Shown: positions 8,787 to 16,230 of the stretch, piece by piece | Position numbering within the stretch: position 1 is the stretch's first letter | Layout of the letters: the number at the start of each line of letters is the position of its first letter | Assembly: GCF_004354015.1 (NCBI RefSeq) | Contig: NZ_SMRU01000039.1 | Coordinates: 1-34,441, forward strand | DNA length: 34,441 bases | Direction of reading: 5' to 3' | DNA from: Arthrobacter terricola | GTDB taxonomy: Bacteria; Actinomycetota; Actinomycetes; Actinomycetales; Micrococcaceae | Position numbers and translations under genes: made by a program | Notes under the pieces: model-generated | What the model was told of the DNA's origin: nothing | Seen by the model: only the letters and a program-made list of their open reading frames with translations | The model's database searches: none

Positions 8787-11057
8787 ATGGAATCCCTTCA
8801 GCCCGGGATGCCGTTCAGCCGTCGAACCCTTCTCGGAGGCTTGGCTGCCACGGCAGCCGCCTCCGCAGCCTCCCAGCTCCTCGCCGCGGCGCCGAACGCA
8901 CACGCCGCTGGTGGTGGGCCCGCCCTGCTCGACGTCTACACCGACAAAGCACGCTACTCACCCGGTGAGACGGTCCAGCTCACCGTCGAGCTCGCCAACC
9001 CCACCACTGTGCCGGTCACAGCGCGTCTGACGGTGGCCGCGGAGAAACTCGGCACCCCGCTCAAAAGCGCGGCGCCGTCGCAGAGCGTCCGGATGGAGGC
9101 GGGCCAATCCCAGACGGCGACTGTGCAGTGGCAACCTCCCGCGGACGACTACCAGGGGTACCGCGTCAGCGTCCGGCTCGACGCCGGCGGCCAGACCCAG
9201 ACCCGCAGCACCGCGGTGGACGTCTCAAGCGACTGGGCCAAGTTCCCCCGCTACGGCTATGTCTCCGTCTACACGGAGGGGCTCGACGCCCAGGCCGTCC
9301 TCGCCCAACTGAACCGGTACCACCTCAACGGCCTTCAGTTCTACGACTGGCAATGGAAGCAGCACATGCCCTGCCCACCGACCCAGATCTGGAACGACCT
9401 CGCCAACCGCCCGGTCTCCGGCGCCAGCGTGAAATCGCTCATCGACGCGGCCCACAGCCGCGGAATGAAGGCGATGTTCTACGACCTCGCATACGGGGCA
9501 TTCAGCAACTACGACACCGACGGCAGCGGAGTCCAGACCGGCTGGGGCATCTTCCACAGCCCGACCACCGCCACGAAGGACACCCAGGTCGGCTTCCCCC
9601 TGCCCTCGACGTGGTCCACCGACCGGCTCTACCTCTTCGACCCGGGGAACAAAGACTGGCAGGATCACATCTTCGCCCAGTGCTCCAAGGTCATGGACAC
9701 CTTCGGCTTCGACGGCTGGCACATCGACACCATCGGCAACCAGGGCATCGTCTACGACTCCCAGGGAAACCGCGTCCGAATCCCGAACGAGTACCGAGGC
9801 TTCCTCGCAGGAGAGAAGCAGGCCGTCGGCGGCCGGTCGCTCATCAACCCCGTCGGCGGCTACGGTCTCGACCAGATCTGCGACACCGGCGTCGACTTCA
9901 TCTACAACGAAGTCTGGGAAAGCGACGGCATCACCACATACCGGGACCTCGCCCGCCAAGGCGACCGCGTACGCGCCAACACCACCAAGGCGCTCGTGAT
10001 GCCCGCCTACATGAACAAGGCCTACAGCAACAGCACCCCAACGGGCACCACCCGCTACTTCAACGAGCCAAGCGTCCTGCTCACCGAGGCCACCATCCTC
10101 GCCGCCGGCGCCAGCCACCTCGCCATGGGCGACGGCGACTCCATGCTCAGCCACGAATACTTCCCGAATAAGAACCTGCAGCTGACCGACTCGCTCCGGG
10201 CGAAGCTTCGCGAGTACTACGACTTCCAAGTCGCCTACCAGAACCTCCTCAGAGACGGGTCCCATAGGGCCGGGAACAGCGCCGAAGTGTGGGGCCTGAA
10301 CACATCCACGACAGGATCAGCCGGAACGGTCTGGCTCCAGGCGATGTCGACCGGCGCCGCCACGGCGCTGCACCTGATCAACCTCCTCGACAACCCCTCC
10401 GACCACTGGCGCGACGACAACGCCGACTACCCCGAACCGGCCGAGCGGACGGACTTCACCGTCAAGCTCTACATCGCCGACAGCACGCCCAACGACGTCA
10501 AGGTCCGGTTCGCCTCCCCCGATCGCAACTCCGGCGCGGTCGAGGAGCTCAAGGCCAAGCGCGCACGGGATTCGCGAGGGACCTTCCTGACCTTCACGGT
10601 CCCCAGCCTGAAGTACTGGGACGTGATCTGGCTCGACACCGCTGCCGCGGCGCTTCCGGTCAAGGCCTTCGACGCCTTTGCCCGCAACCGTGTCTCGGAG
10701 AACAGCTTCAACGCCCAGATGAACATCGAACCGACAAGCGATGCCGGCGGCGGACTCGACGGATGCGCCGTCAACGACGGGAACTACTGGGCGTTCACCC
10801 CCATGGACTTCGGACCGGGTGCCCACAGCGTCGACCTCCGGTTCGCGACCGCCACCCAGGGCGGCACCGTCGAATTCCGCATCGACCACCACGACGGACC
10901 CCTCATCGGCCAGATGGCAGTCGGACACACCGGCGGCTGGCAGAACTGGATGACCCTCACCACTCCCGTGCAGGTATCCGGACAGCACGCCCTCTACATC
11001 ATCTTCCGCGGCGACGTCGAAGGCATCGGCAACGTCACCTGGATCCAGTTCCACTAG
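8787..11057 (+). CDS. Secreted GH66 dextranase / CITase-type enzyme with Tat signal and C-terminal CBM6-like domain
   Basis: A 756-residue exoenzyme. The N-terminus has the twin-arginine motif SRRTLLGG followed by an alanine-rich hydrophobic segment, so export by Tat in folded form is predicted. Next comes a beta-sandwich domain, then the GH66 core: FPRYGYVSVY, NGLQFYDWQWKQHMPCPP, the nucleophile Asp314 in GFDGWHIDTIG and the acid/base Glu375 in FIYNEVWESDG. The last ~125 residues (GCAVNDGNYWAFTPMDFGPG ... TGGWQNWMTL ... HALYIIFRG) read as a CBM6-type sugar-binding module. The likely role is cutting extracellular dextran, or forming cyclic isomalto-oligosaccharides, for the importer encoded upstream. 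Dextranase versus transglycosylase cannot be decided by eye. Start ATG 8787 follows AAAGGA. A perfect hairpin follows the stop. Confidence 0.9.
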   Translation: MESLQPGMPFSRRTLLGGLAATAAASAASQLLAAAPNAHAAGGGPALLDVYTDKARYSPGETVQLTVELANPTTVPVTARLTVAAEKLGTPLKSAAPSQSVRMEAGQSQTATVQWQPPADDYQGYRVSVRLDAGGQTQTRSTAVDVSSDWAKFPRYGYVSVYTEGLDAQAVLAQLNRYHLNGLQFYDWQWKQHMPCPPTQIWNDLANRPVSGASVKSLIDAAHSRGMKAMFYDLAYGAFSNYDTDGSGVQTGWGIFHSPTTATKDTQVGFPLPSTWSTDRLYLFDPGNKDWQDHIFAQCSKVMDTFGFDGWHIDTIGNQGIVYDSQGNRVRIPNEYRGFLAGEKQAVGGRSLINPVGGYGLDQICDTGVDFIYNEVWESDGITTYRDLARQGDRVRANTTKALVMPAYMNKAYSNSTPTGTTRYFNEPSVLLTEATILAAGASHLAMGDGDSMLSHEYFPNKNLQLTDSLRAKLREYYDFQVAYQNLLRDGSHRAGNSAEVWGLNTSTTGSAGTVWLQAMSTGAATALHLINLLDNPSDHWRDDNADYPEPAERTDFTVKLYIADSTPNDVKVRFASPDRNSGAVEELKAKRARDSRGTFLTFTVPSLKYWDVIWLDTAAAALPVKAFDAFARNRVSENSFNAQMNIEPTSDAGGGLDGCAVNDGNYWAFTPMDFGPGAHSVDLRFATATQGGTVEFRIDHHDGPLIGQMAVGHTGGWQNWMTLTTPVQVSGQHALYIIFRGDVEGIGNVTWIQFH

Positions 11058-11062
11058 CACAA

Positions 11063-11098
11063 GGCGGGAGGCCCCGTGAACCCTCAAGGCCTCCCGCC
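11063..11098 (+). terminator. Terminator-like hairpin after the dextran operon
   Basis: GGCGGGAGGCC (11063-11073) and GGCCTCCCGCC (11088-11098) form a perfect 11-bp stem with a 14-base loop, five bases after the GH66 stop. No T-run follows, as is common for terminators in GC-rich actinobacteria. Confidence 0.75.
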
Positions 11099-11131
11099 AT
11101 CCTCACGACCAGACCCCAACGGATACACAGA

Positions 11132-11374
11132 ATGACCCAGCACAGAAGCGCTTTCAGCCTCACCGTCACAGCCCCTTCCGGCCAACCGCCCGAATCCGAG
11201 ATCGACCAAGCCGTCCAAACCGCCATCACCGAGGCGCTCAAGGAAGGAACACAAGGGATCAAGGTCACCAGACACGACTACGCCACCTTCACAGTCGAAC
11301 TCGCCGAAGACGTGACATTCGGCACAACCCTGGAGATCGACCTGGTGGAGCACGGTCACACAAAACGAAGGTAA
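11132..11374 (+). CDS. Small hypothetical protein
   Basis: An 80-residue frame from ATG 11132 to TAA 11374 with balanced composition and no membrane segment or signal peptide. It reads FSLTVTAPSGQPPESEIDQA, then an alternation of charged and hydrophobic residues suggesting a compact alpha/beta fold. It lies behind the terminator hairpin of the dextran operon and could be read through or have its own promoter; no clear ribosome site was seen. The family is not recognised. Codon use resembles the upstream GH66 gene, which favours real coding, but no function is proposed. Confidence 0.45.
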   Translation: MTQHRSAFSLTVTAPSGQPPESEIDQAVQTAITEALKEGTQGIKVTRHDYATFTVELAEDVTFGTTLEIDLVEHGHTKRR

Positions 11375-11469
11375 GCCGCTTACCTCGCTGCGAGTCGTCT
11401 GGGATCAGAACAACCTGTCGCCAGCCCGCAGCGGCCGGTACCCGGTCGGATCACCTTCGCCGACGACCG

Positions 11470-11755
11470 TGCCCGGCAAGCGTTGGCGGGCTGTGGCATA
11501 GGCGGACGCCATGATTGATCTGCGTGAGGAGATCGACCGCCCGGTCGCCGACTGGCTGCATGCGCCTCCGGAGCGTGAGGATCGCTTCGACGACCTCGTC
11601 GACCTAGCCCTCGCCATGCCAAAACCGGCAAAGCGGGCGACAGGAATCTCTTCGCCGCATGGGCGTCAGCCCGGATGCTGTACCGATCGTGAAAACCGGC
11701 AAACCCAAGGTCAGCGCGGTCCCGGCCAGACCGGGTGAGCCGCCACGTTGACCGG
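11470..11755 (+). pseudogene. Decayed 3' part of an HTH gene (paralogue of the gene at 25993-26736)
   Basis: The stretch matches the last ~290 bases of the intact HTH gene at 25993-26736 over almost its whole length. MIDLREEIDRPVADWLHAPP here corresponds to MVDLREEIDRPVAAWLHALP there, then RFDDLVDLALAMPKPAKR. About 24 bases are missing after the PPER codons, and a frameshift then moves the end (MGVSPDAVPIVKTGKPKV) into another frame. The 5' half, including the helix-turn-helix, is absent. It is a non-functional remnant of a second copy of that operon. The homology continues to the junction with the next gene (the GTTGACC of the neighbouring start), so the lost copy probably had the same gene order. 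Confidence 0.85.
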
Positions 11756-11842
11756 GATCTTCCGGGTACCATCTGGTAGGAGTACCGTTAATCCAATACA
11801 TTATGAATAAACAGCGTGTTGGAACTCGAAAAGGAGCAGTAC

Positions 11843-12274
11843 ATGCTCACCATCCAGGACGAGCTTGCACGTGTATTCGCCGGTCGTGAGCTGAACCGTC
11901 TTGACCAATTGCGGGCATGTGCGTCGGCTCGAAGCAAGGGGTTGAAGCAGGCCGAGATCGCGCGCAGGCTCTCCATCTCACAACCTGAAGTCCACAGGAT
12001 CCTTCGCAGGATCAAGAACTTCCCGGAACTGCTGGAACGAACGCCGCGCGAAGTGATTCTGGACTTCCACGTCGGGCTCATCGACCACGAACATATGCTT
12101 CAGGAACTCACGGTATGGCCATACACCTACTCGGCCGACGCCGAGCCGGGAAACCCTGAAGGCCAGATAACCGGCGGCAGCTGGGATGAAATTTCCGATG
12201 CGTTTCATCGGGACCTGATCACCGGAGAAGACTACGAGGCAATCGTCCGCGCCGTCCACCCTTCGGAGATCTAG
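11843..12274 (+). CDS. HTH protein, probable antitoxin partner of the zeta-type toxin
   Basis: A 143-residue protein with a sigma-70-region-4/Xre-like helix-turn-helix at about residues 28-57 (RSKGLKQAEIARRLSISQPE), then an acidic C-terminal half rich in Asp, Glu and Trp. ATG 11843 follows a clean AAGGAG at six-base spacing, which decides the start over GTG 11816. The stop TAG is immediately followed by the GTG of the zeta-like gene, so the two are translationally linked, as in toxin-antitoxin pairs. The upstream region contains a GGTAC/GTACC inverted repeat (11765-11786) and an AT-rich TACATTATGAATAA, which may be operator and promoter. The acidic tail could be the toxin-binding part. Antitoxin role is inferred from position; this is not a recognised epsilon or PezA sequence. 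Confidence 0.7.
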   Translation: MLTIQDELARVFAGRELNRLDQLRACASARSKGLKQAEIARRLSISQPEVHRILRRIKNFPELLERTPREVILDFHVGLIDHEHMLQELTVWPYTYSADAEPGNPEGQITGGSWDEISDAFHRDLITGEDYEAIVRAVHPSEI

Positions 12275-13183
12275 GTGGATGAGCAGACATTACGCCGCGT
12301 TGAAGCGGAACTGAATGAGCTGACTTCTTCCGGTGCGGATCTTCACCGCAATGCCACCATGGCTACTTATGTTCTTGGGCGCCCTCTGCCCATTGAGCAG
12401 CTTCGGGCCCAAAGACTGCTGCTGGATGAGCTTTTGGCCGAAGGGGATGGGGACATCGAGAAGGGCGGTTTGGCGGCGATAATCACGGCAGGCCCGCCCG
12501 GCGCCGGAAAGACCACCGCAAGGAAAGCGCTCGGAATGGGCGGCCTGGGTTGGCGCGTCATCGACGCAGACGAAATCAAAGTCCGCTTGCTGGAGGCCGC
12601 CGTCCAGGACGGACGATTCGACAGCGTGTTCACCCGCACGCTCGCCGACGGCTATCCGGTCATGCCGAACGAGATTTCGACCCTGGTGCATAACGAGTCG
12701 GTCGATCTGGCCAACAGATTGATTGAACGCAGCCTTGAGGCACAGGAGAATGTCGTCATCGAAGGAACCCTGTCCTGGGAAGGCCTGCCACAGCGCTATC
12801 TGAAGTGGCTCGAGCTGAACGACTACAACACCGTGACTGTATTCGACGTTGAAGTGGACCGGGAAACCGCTCTGGAACAGGCGTACAAGAGGTGGGCCGA
12901 GGGCCGGATCGGGACCATCAACGGCACCCACATTCGCGGCGGACGCTTCACGCCAAAGGAAGCCATCACGTCCCTTTACGACGAGACCGGCCGACACTCC
13001 AAGTGCAACCAGAACGCCGTGGATTTCTTCAACAGTCCGGCCGCGGCAGGCTTCGGGACCCTCGAATTGCTCGTCACCACACCGGACACCGAGGAGCCCC
13101 GGACCTACCAGCGGCTCGTCGGCAAGCATTCGGGCACGCCGCCCGTGTACCTCCAGGATGCCGAAGTTCTACCTGAGAACTGA
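12275..13183 (+). CDS. Zeta-toxin-family P-loop kinase
   Basis: A 302-residue protein with a Walker A GPPGAGKTT at residues 73-81, then VIDADEIKVRLLE and VVIEGTLSWEGLPQRYL. The order resembles zeta/PezT toxins, which phosphorylate UDP-N-acetylglucosamine at the 3' hydroxyl and block cell-wall synthesis. An N-terminal helical stretch precedes the kinase fold and a short C-terminal extension follows. The start is GTG 12275, directly after the antitoxin stop, with CGGAG upstream. In this family the toxin is usually held by a helical partner; here the partner is the HTH protein just upstream. Some relatives are housekeeping-like kinases, so toxicity is inferred. It converges on the biosynthetic cluster 24 bases away. 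Confidence 0.8.
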   Translation: MDEQTLRRVEAELNELTSSGADLHRNATMATYVLGRPLPIEQLRAQRLLLDELLAEGDGDIEKGGLAAIITAGPPGAGKTTARKALGMGGLGWRVIDADEIKVRLLEAAVQDGRFDSVFTRTLADGYPVMPNEISTLVHNESVDLANRLIERSLEAQENVVIEGTLSWEGLPQRYLKWLELNDYNTVTVFDVEVDRETALEQAYKRWAEGRIGTINGTHIRGGRFTPKEAITSLYDETGRHSKCNQNAVDFFNSPAAAGFGTLELLVTTPDTEEPRTYQRLVGKHSGTPPVYLQDAEVLPEN

Positions 13184-13207
13184 TCGACCTCATGCGTAGT
13201 ACTTAGG

Positions 13208-14479
13208 CTATCGCTGAATATCTGTCAGAAGCTCCGAGATTACGCTGCTGGCAAACTCGCTCCCCAAATAGTCAGTTCGCGCCGTAATTTCAAACTCGAG
13301 GTCATTCATTCGAGACACAGAGCGAGCCCGCGCGAGGCCGTATCCGCGTTCCTGGAATGCAACAGGCAGCACCTCAACCACCGCATCAGATACTTCAAGT
13401 TCAGGAGGCTCGGCGACGTGATTAACCTGAAGATAGTTCAACGTCGATTCATTCACATAGTCTCGTCCATGGGGTTGATTCGGAGTGCGCTGAAGAACCT
13501 CTAGAGCAAATGGAGTGCGCGATCGACGCATGGCGCCTAGGATGCGACCGTGCACCGCACGGGCACGAACATACAGCGGATCGTCGCCTACTTGCGCGGC
13601 GAGCATCGCGTACGAGAAATACATTCCGACTGCTAGCTGGTCGGCAACCGTACGACCGCTCAGGACAGCAACCAACGGAATTTCGGAAACAGGAATGCCT
13701 TCTATAACCCTTGACACAGACTGGGCCAACGCAGCGCCACAGATTCCAGGGGCAGAAGATCTATATCGATCGTCCATTTCCTCCCAAGAAATTCTCGCAG
13801 AAACCTTATGTTCACCATATTCAATCCCCGGCCTGGCCGTCATCTCAACTTCAGCCATCGGAGGGAATATACCGGGGTTAACCTCGGGCCAACGGCTGAG
13901 GTCCTGCACGGACGATCGATAATCTGGGCCGAGCTTGACGCAGCGGTCAAAAAAATTGGTATCACAAGCGCCCTCCGAGAGAGGCTGGCCATTCAATGCG
14001 AGGGCTATCTTCACATTCAAAAAGCCAATCAGAAGGCTGATAGAGACGCCGTCGATACAAATATGATCGATCGCCAACTCCACGACGACCCCGTCAAAGA
14101 CGGGGGTCACAACAAATGAAAATAACTGCCCAGTATCGATCGAGACACGATCATCAAATTGCTGGACACTTGTTCTATCAGGGAAGTAGGCGCCGACGGT
14201 AGTCCAAAGCGCCACCTCGTCGTTCGACAGTACTCTTTGCGACCAGAACCCAGAAGTGTGGCGTCGGTATTCAACACGGAGCGCCGGGTGTTCCGAAACT
14301 ACGGCACGCCAGGCATCACAGATTAGCGACGCGACGCCTACATGCGCCACGTACCATCGCCTGCATATAACATCACGCGGCTTTATGCCAAGACTATGGC
14401 TCGTCAGCGCCTGATTTTGGTCCCAAGAGCAGGGAATATCGCCAGCCTGAAATTTCGCGTCATTCATTATCCCCAACAT
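13208..14479 (-). CDS. Condensation-domain-like protein (stand-alone, NRPS type)
   Basis: A protein of about 423 residues with the length and feel of a single NRPS condensation domain. The core catalytic motif HHxxxDG appears as DHICIDGVS: the second, catalytic His and the DG are kept, while the first His is Asp. Downstream are a variable hydrophobic region and a late QVNHVAEPPELEV segment, as in C-domain-like acyltransferases. It would join a carrier-bound acyl group to an amine or alcohol. ATG 14479 is chosen because GAGGTG lies just upstream; GTG 14485 and ATG 14467 are alternatives. It is the last gene of the minus-strand cluster, 28 bases behind the phosphopantetheinyl transferase gene. 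Base composition is noticeably lower in GC than the flanks. Confidence 0.75.
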   Translation of the reverse strand: MLGIMNDAKFQAGDIPCSWDQNQALTSHSLGIKPRDVICRRWYVAHVGVASLICDAWRAVVSEHPALRVEYRRHTSGFWSQRVLSNDEVALWTTVGAYFPDRTSVQQFDDRVSIDTGQLFSFVVTPVFDGVVVELAIDHICIDGVSISLLIGFLNVKIALALNGQPLSEGACDTNFFDRCVKLGPDYRSSVQDLSRWPEVNPGIFPPMAEVEMTARPGIEYGEHKVSARISWEEMDDRYRSSAPGICGAALAQSVSRVIEGIPVSEIPLVAVLSGRTVADQLAVGMYFSYAMLAAQVGDDPLYVRARAVHGRILGAMRRSRTPFALEVLQRTPNQPHGRDYVNESTLNYLQVNHVAEPPELEVSDAVVEVLPVAFQERGYGLARARSVSRMNDLEFEITARTDYLGSEFASSVISELLTDIQR

Positions 14480-14507
14480 CCACACCTCATGTTTCTTCTT
14501 CGTCGTG

Positions 14508-15230
14508 CTAAGCGCTTACTACGGCTGATGTTGGAGCCATGTAAGCGATCGCCAGACCGAAGGCATTATTCGAATCCAGCTTGATCCAATTGATACCATC
14601 AGACCGTCCTCGCCGTTCGTTGGCCACGTCTAGCTTGTGGGGTAGGTCAACAATCCCGCTCCCTCGCACTTTCGAAATCGCCTCTTTGACCGACCATTGC
14701 TCCGCAGCAAGCATCCTCGCCGCATCGCTACCTGTCGACTGGGGAATGTAGATCCCCCAGCGTTTTGCGAACGTTGGGGACACCTCGAATGGGACTTGCA
14801 GGTCTATCCCGATTTCAATACCCTCAGCGACCGCTGCAACCACATAGGTGCCGTCGTGTGAAATACTCACGTAGAGATCTTCACCGGAAATAACCGGCTT
14901 CCCGAACCTGGTCACATTAACTGCCAAGTCATTTTTGCGGTGAGCAGAGGCAGCGTCGAGGACACCCCGAAGAAGGTACCTTCCTCTCAGACATTCTTCC
15001 CAGCGCTTCCTGCCGCAAGATGGACCGTTACGGTATTTATTCTTACAGTCGCGAAGTGCAAGTTGAAGAAGTCGGGGATTTGAGCCTCTTCGAATGTGAA
15101 AATCGAGCCATTCCGTCTCACCGACAGAGAGCAATGTGCTGTATCCACCCAGGACAATCTTTGACATCTGACCTAAAAAGATCCGTGAGGCATCAGATCG
15201 CACTGCCATCCTCATCGCTAATGCAGCCAC
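14508..15230 (-). CDS. 4'-phosphopantetheinyl transferase (Sfp family)
   Basis: A 240-residue enzyme that would attach the phosphopantetheine arm of CoA to the carrier protein encoded at 16934-17182. Motifs are in the expected order: GKPVISGEDLYVSISHDGTY (ISHDG), IGIDLQ (the metal-binding GIDxE-like site, with Gln in place of the usual Glu), and EQWSVKEAISKVRGSGI (the W-x-x-KEA helix). The length fits Sfp-type rather than AcpS-type enzymes. GTG 15230 has AGGGGA upstream; ATG 15167 (MSKIVLGGYS) is a plausible shorter start. The gene is separated from the upstream aldolase gene by 265 bases containing a long palindrome, so it may have its own promoter. Its presence shows the cluster brings its own carrier-activation step. 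Confidence 0.9.
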   Translation of the reverse strand: MAALAMRMAVRSDASRIFLGQMSKIVLGGYSTLLSVGETEWLDFHIRRGSNPRLLQLALRDCKNKYRNGPSCGRKRWEECLRGRYLLRGVLDAASAHRKNDLAVNVTRFGKPVISGEDLYVSISHDGTYVVAAVAEGIEIGIDLQVPFEVSPTFAKRWGIYIPQSTGSDAARMLAAEQWSVKEAISKVRGSGIVDLPHKLDVANERRGRSDGINWIKLDSNNAFGLAIAYMAPTSAVVSA

Positions 15231-15495
15231 CTAATCCCCTGGCCGAAGTGCCGCCGTGTCGGCTGTTTTCTGACATTGCACATTCTTTTCGTTCGGATTG
15301 CGCCACAGTAGTCGTGTGTAGCCTGACCACACCGCGATGGTTCTCAGCGTGTAGTCTGTCAAGACCTACCCATCGGCTGAGAACCGTCGCGCCAACACAC
15401 CCTTCCGGCGGCCCCCTCGGACATGATCGAGCCGCAACTTAATTTTTGCGGCCGCATCCAAACATCATCGGATCTTTCCAGGCTCGGGTGCACAT
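15231..15495 (-). promoter_or_regulatory. Intergenic region inside the biosynthetic cluster
   Basis: No convincing gene lies here. It holds a long imperfect palindrome at 15333-15391, with a TTGACA on the minus strand (15357-15362) inside its loop pointing to the phosphopantetheinyl transferase gene. A matching -10 box is not clear. It may combine a terminator for the upstream genes with a promoter or operator for the two downstream ones. Confidence 0.4.
15333..15391. repeat. 16-bp inverted repeat, one mismatch
   Basis: CGCGATGGTTCTCAGC (15333-15348) and GCTGAGAACCGTCGCG (15376-15391) pair over 16 positions with one mismatch (a G-U pair in one RNA strand), around a 27-base loop. The ten inner pairs are perfect. 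No T-run follows on either side. It is the strongest palindrome in the island. Confidence 0.8.
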
Positions 15496-16230
15496 TCAGT
15501 TCAGGGTCAATTGCCGTGCCTTCACACGACGCGCCAAATGCTCCCAGTAGGACCGAACGGACAGGTCGGCGAAGTTGAATTCTCGTTTGGCATCAATGTC
15601 CTCGTCCTCCGAGCTGTGGTAGCCACCGGACACAGCTTCAGCCATTAGCTGAAGCTGACATGCCCGCTCGAGCATGTGCGCGTAGACGGTGGCGTGGCGG
15701 ATTGACTTGCCCACAATTACTCCGCCATGGTTCCTCAGGAACGCCGCAGGTGAGTCGTCTATGGCCGACGCGACCGCCGTTGCCACGTCCAACGTGAGGA
15801 TCGTGTTGCTGGTCATCGTGAACCGTGGTGTTCGCCCTTGAAAGAACGCACCGTCGTGGGAGACTGCGCGCAACGGGAGGTCGGTAGCCCCGAACACCAG
15901 CGTGTACGGCGCATGTGAGTGAACGATGGCGTTTACGTCCGGACGCGCCGCATACACAGCTTGATGGAGGACCACTTCGGGTGGCAACTGCGGATGCTTC
16001 TCGGCATGGGGATCCACACTTGCCACCAAGATGTCCGACGGCGTGCACTCATCGAATCCCGTGGTGGCGTTCTTGATGAAGAAAATATCGGAGCCAGGCT
16101 GGCGTGCAGAAACCTGCCCCTGATTGAAATCGTCGTGTCCTCCGTCAGACAGGCTCCGCGCGGCAACACTAACCTGTTCGACCAAGTTCCGTTGTGCAGA
16201 GGTCAAAGGAGCGGCCGTTTCACTAATCAT
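15496..16230 (-). CDS. Class II aldolase/adducin-family protein
   Basis: A 244-residue protein of the class II aldolase/adducin fold. Zinc ligands are visible as HSHAPYT and the later RNHGGVI, and the catalytic acidic residue as Glu in LPPEVVLHQAVY. Relatives include fuculose- and ribulose-phosphate aldolases and small-molecule decarboxylases or aldolases working on hydroxy-keto acids. The start ATG 16230 overlaps the stop of the DapB-like gene by four bases (ATGA) and has AGGAGA upstream, so the two are translationally coupled and probably act in consecutive steps. In this cluster it may make or trim an unusual building block by C-C bond formation or cleavage. The substrate cannot be read from the sequence. 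Confidence 0.85.
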   Translation of the reverse strand: MISETAAPLTSAQRNLVEQVSVAARSLSDGGHDDFNQGQVSARQPGSDIFFIKNATTGFDECTPSDILVASVDPHAEKHPQLPPEVVLHQAVYAARPDVNAIVHSHAPYTLVFGATDLPLRAVSHDGAFFQGRTPRFTMTSNTILTLDVATAVASAIDDSPAAFLRNHGGVIVGKSIRHATVYAHMLERACQLQLMAEAVSGGYHSSEDEDIDAKREFNFADLSVRSYWEHLARRVKARQLTLN

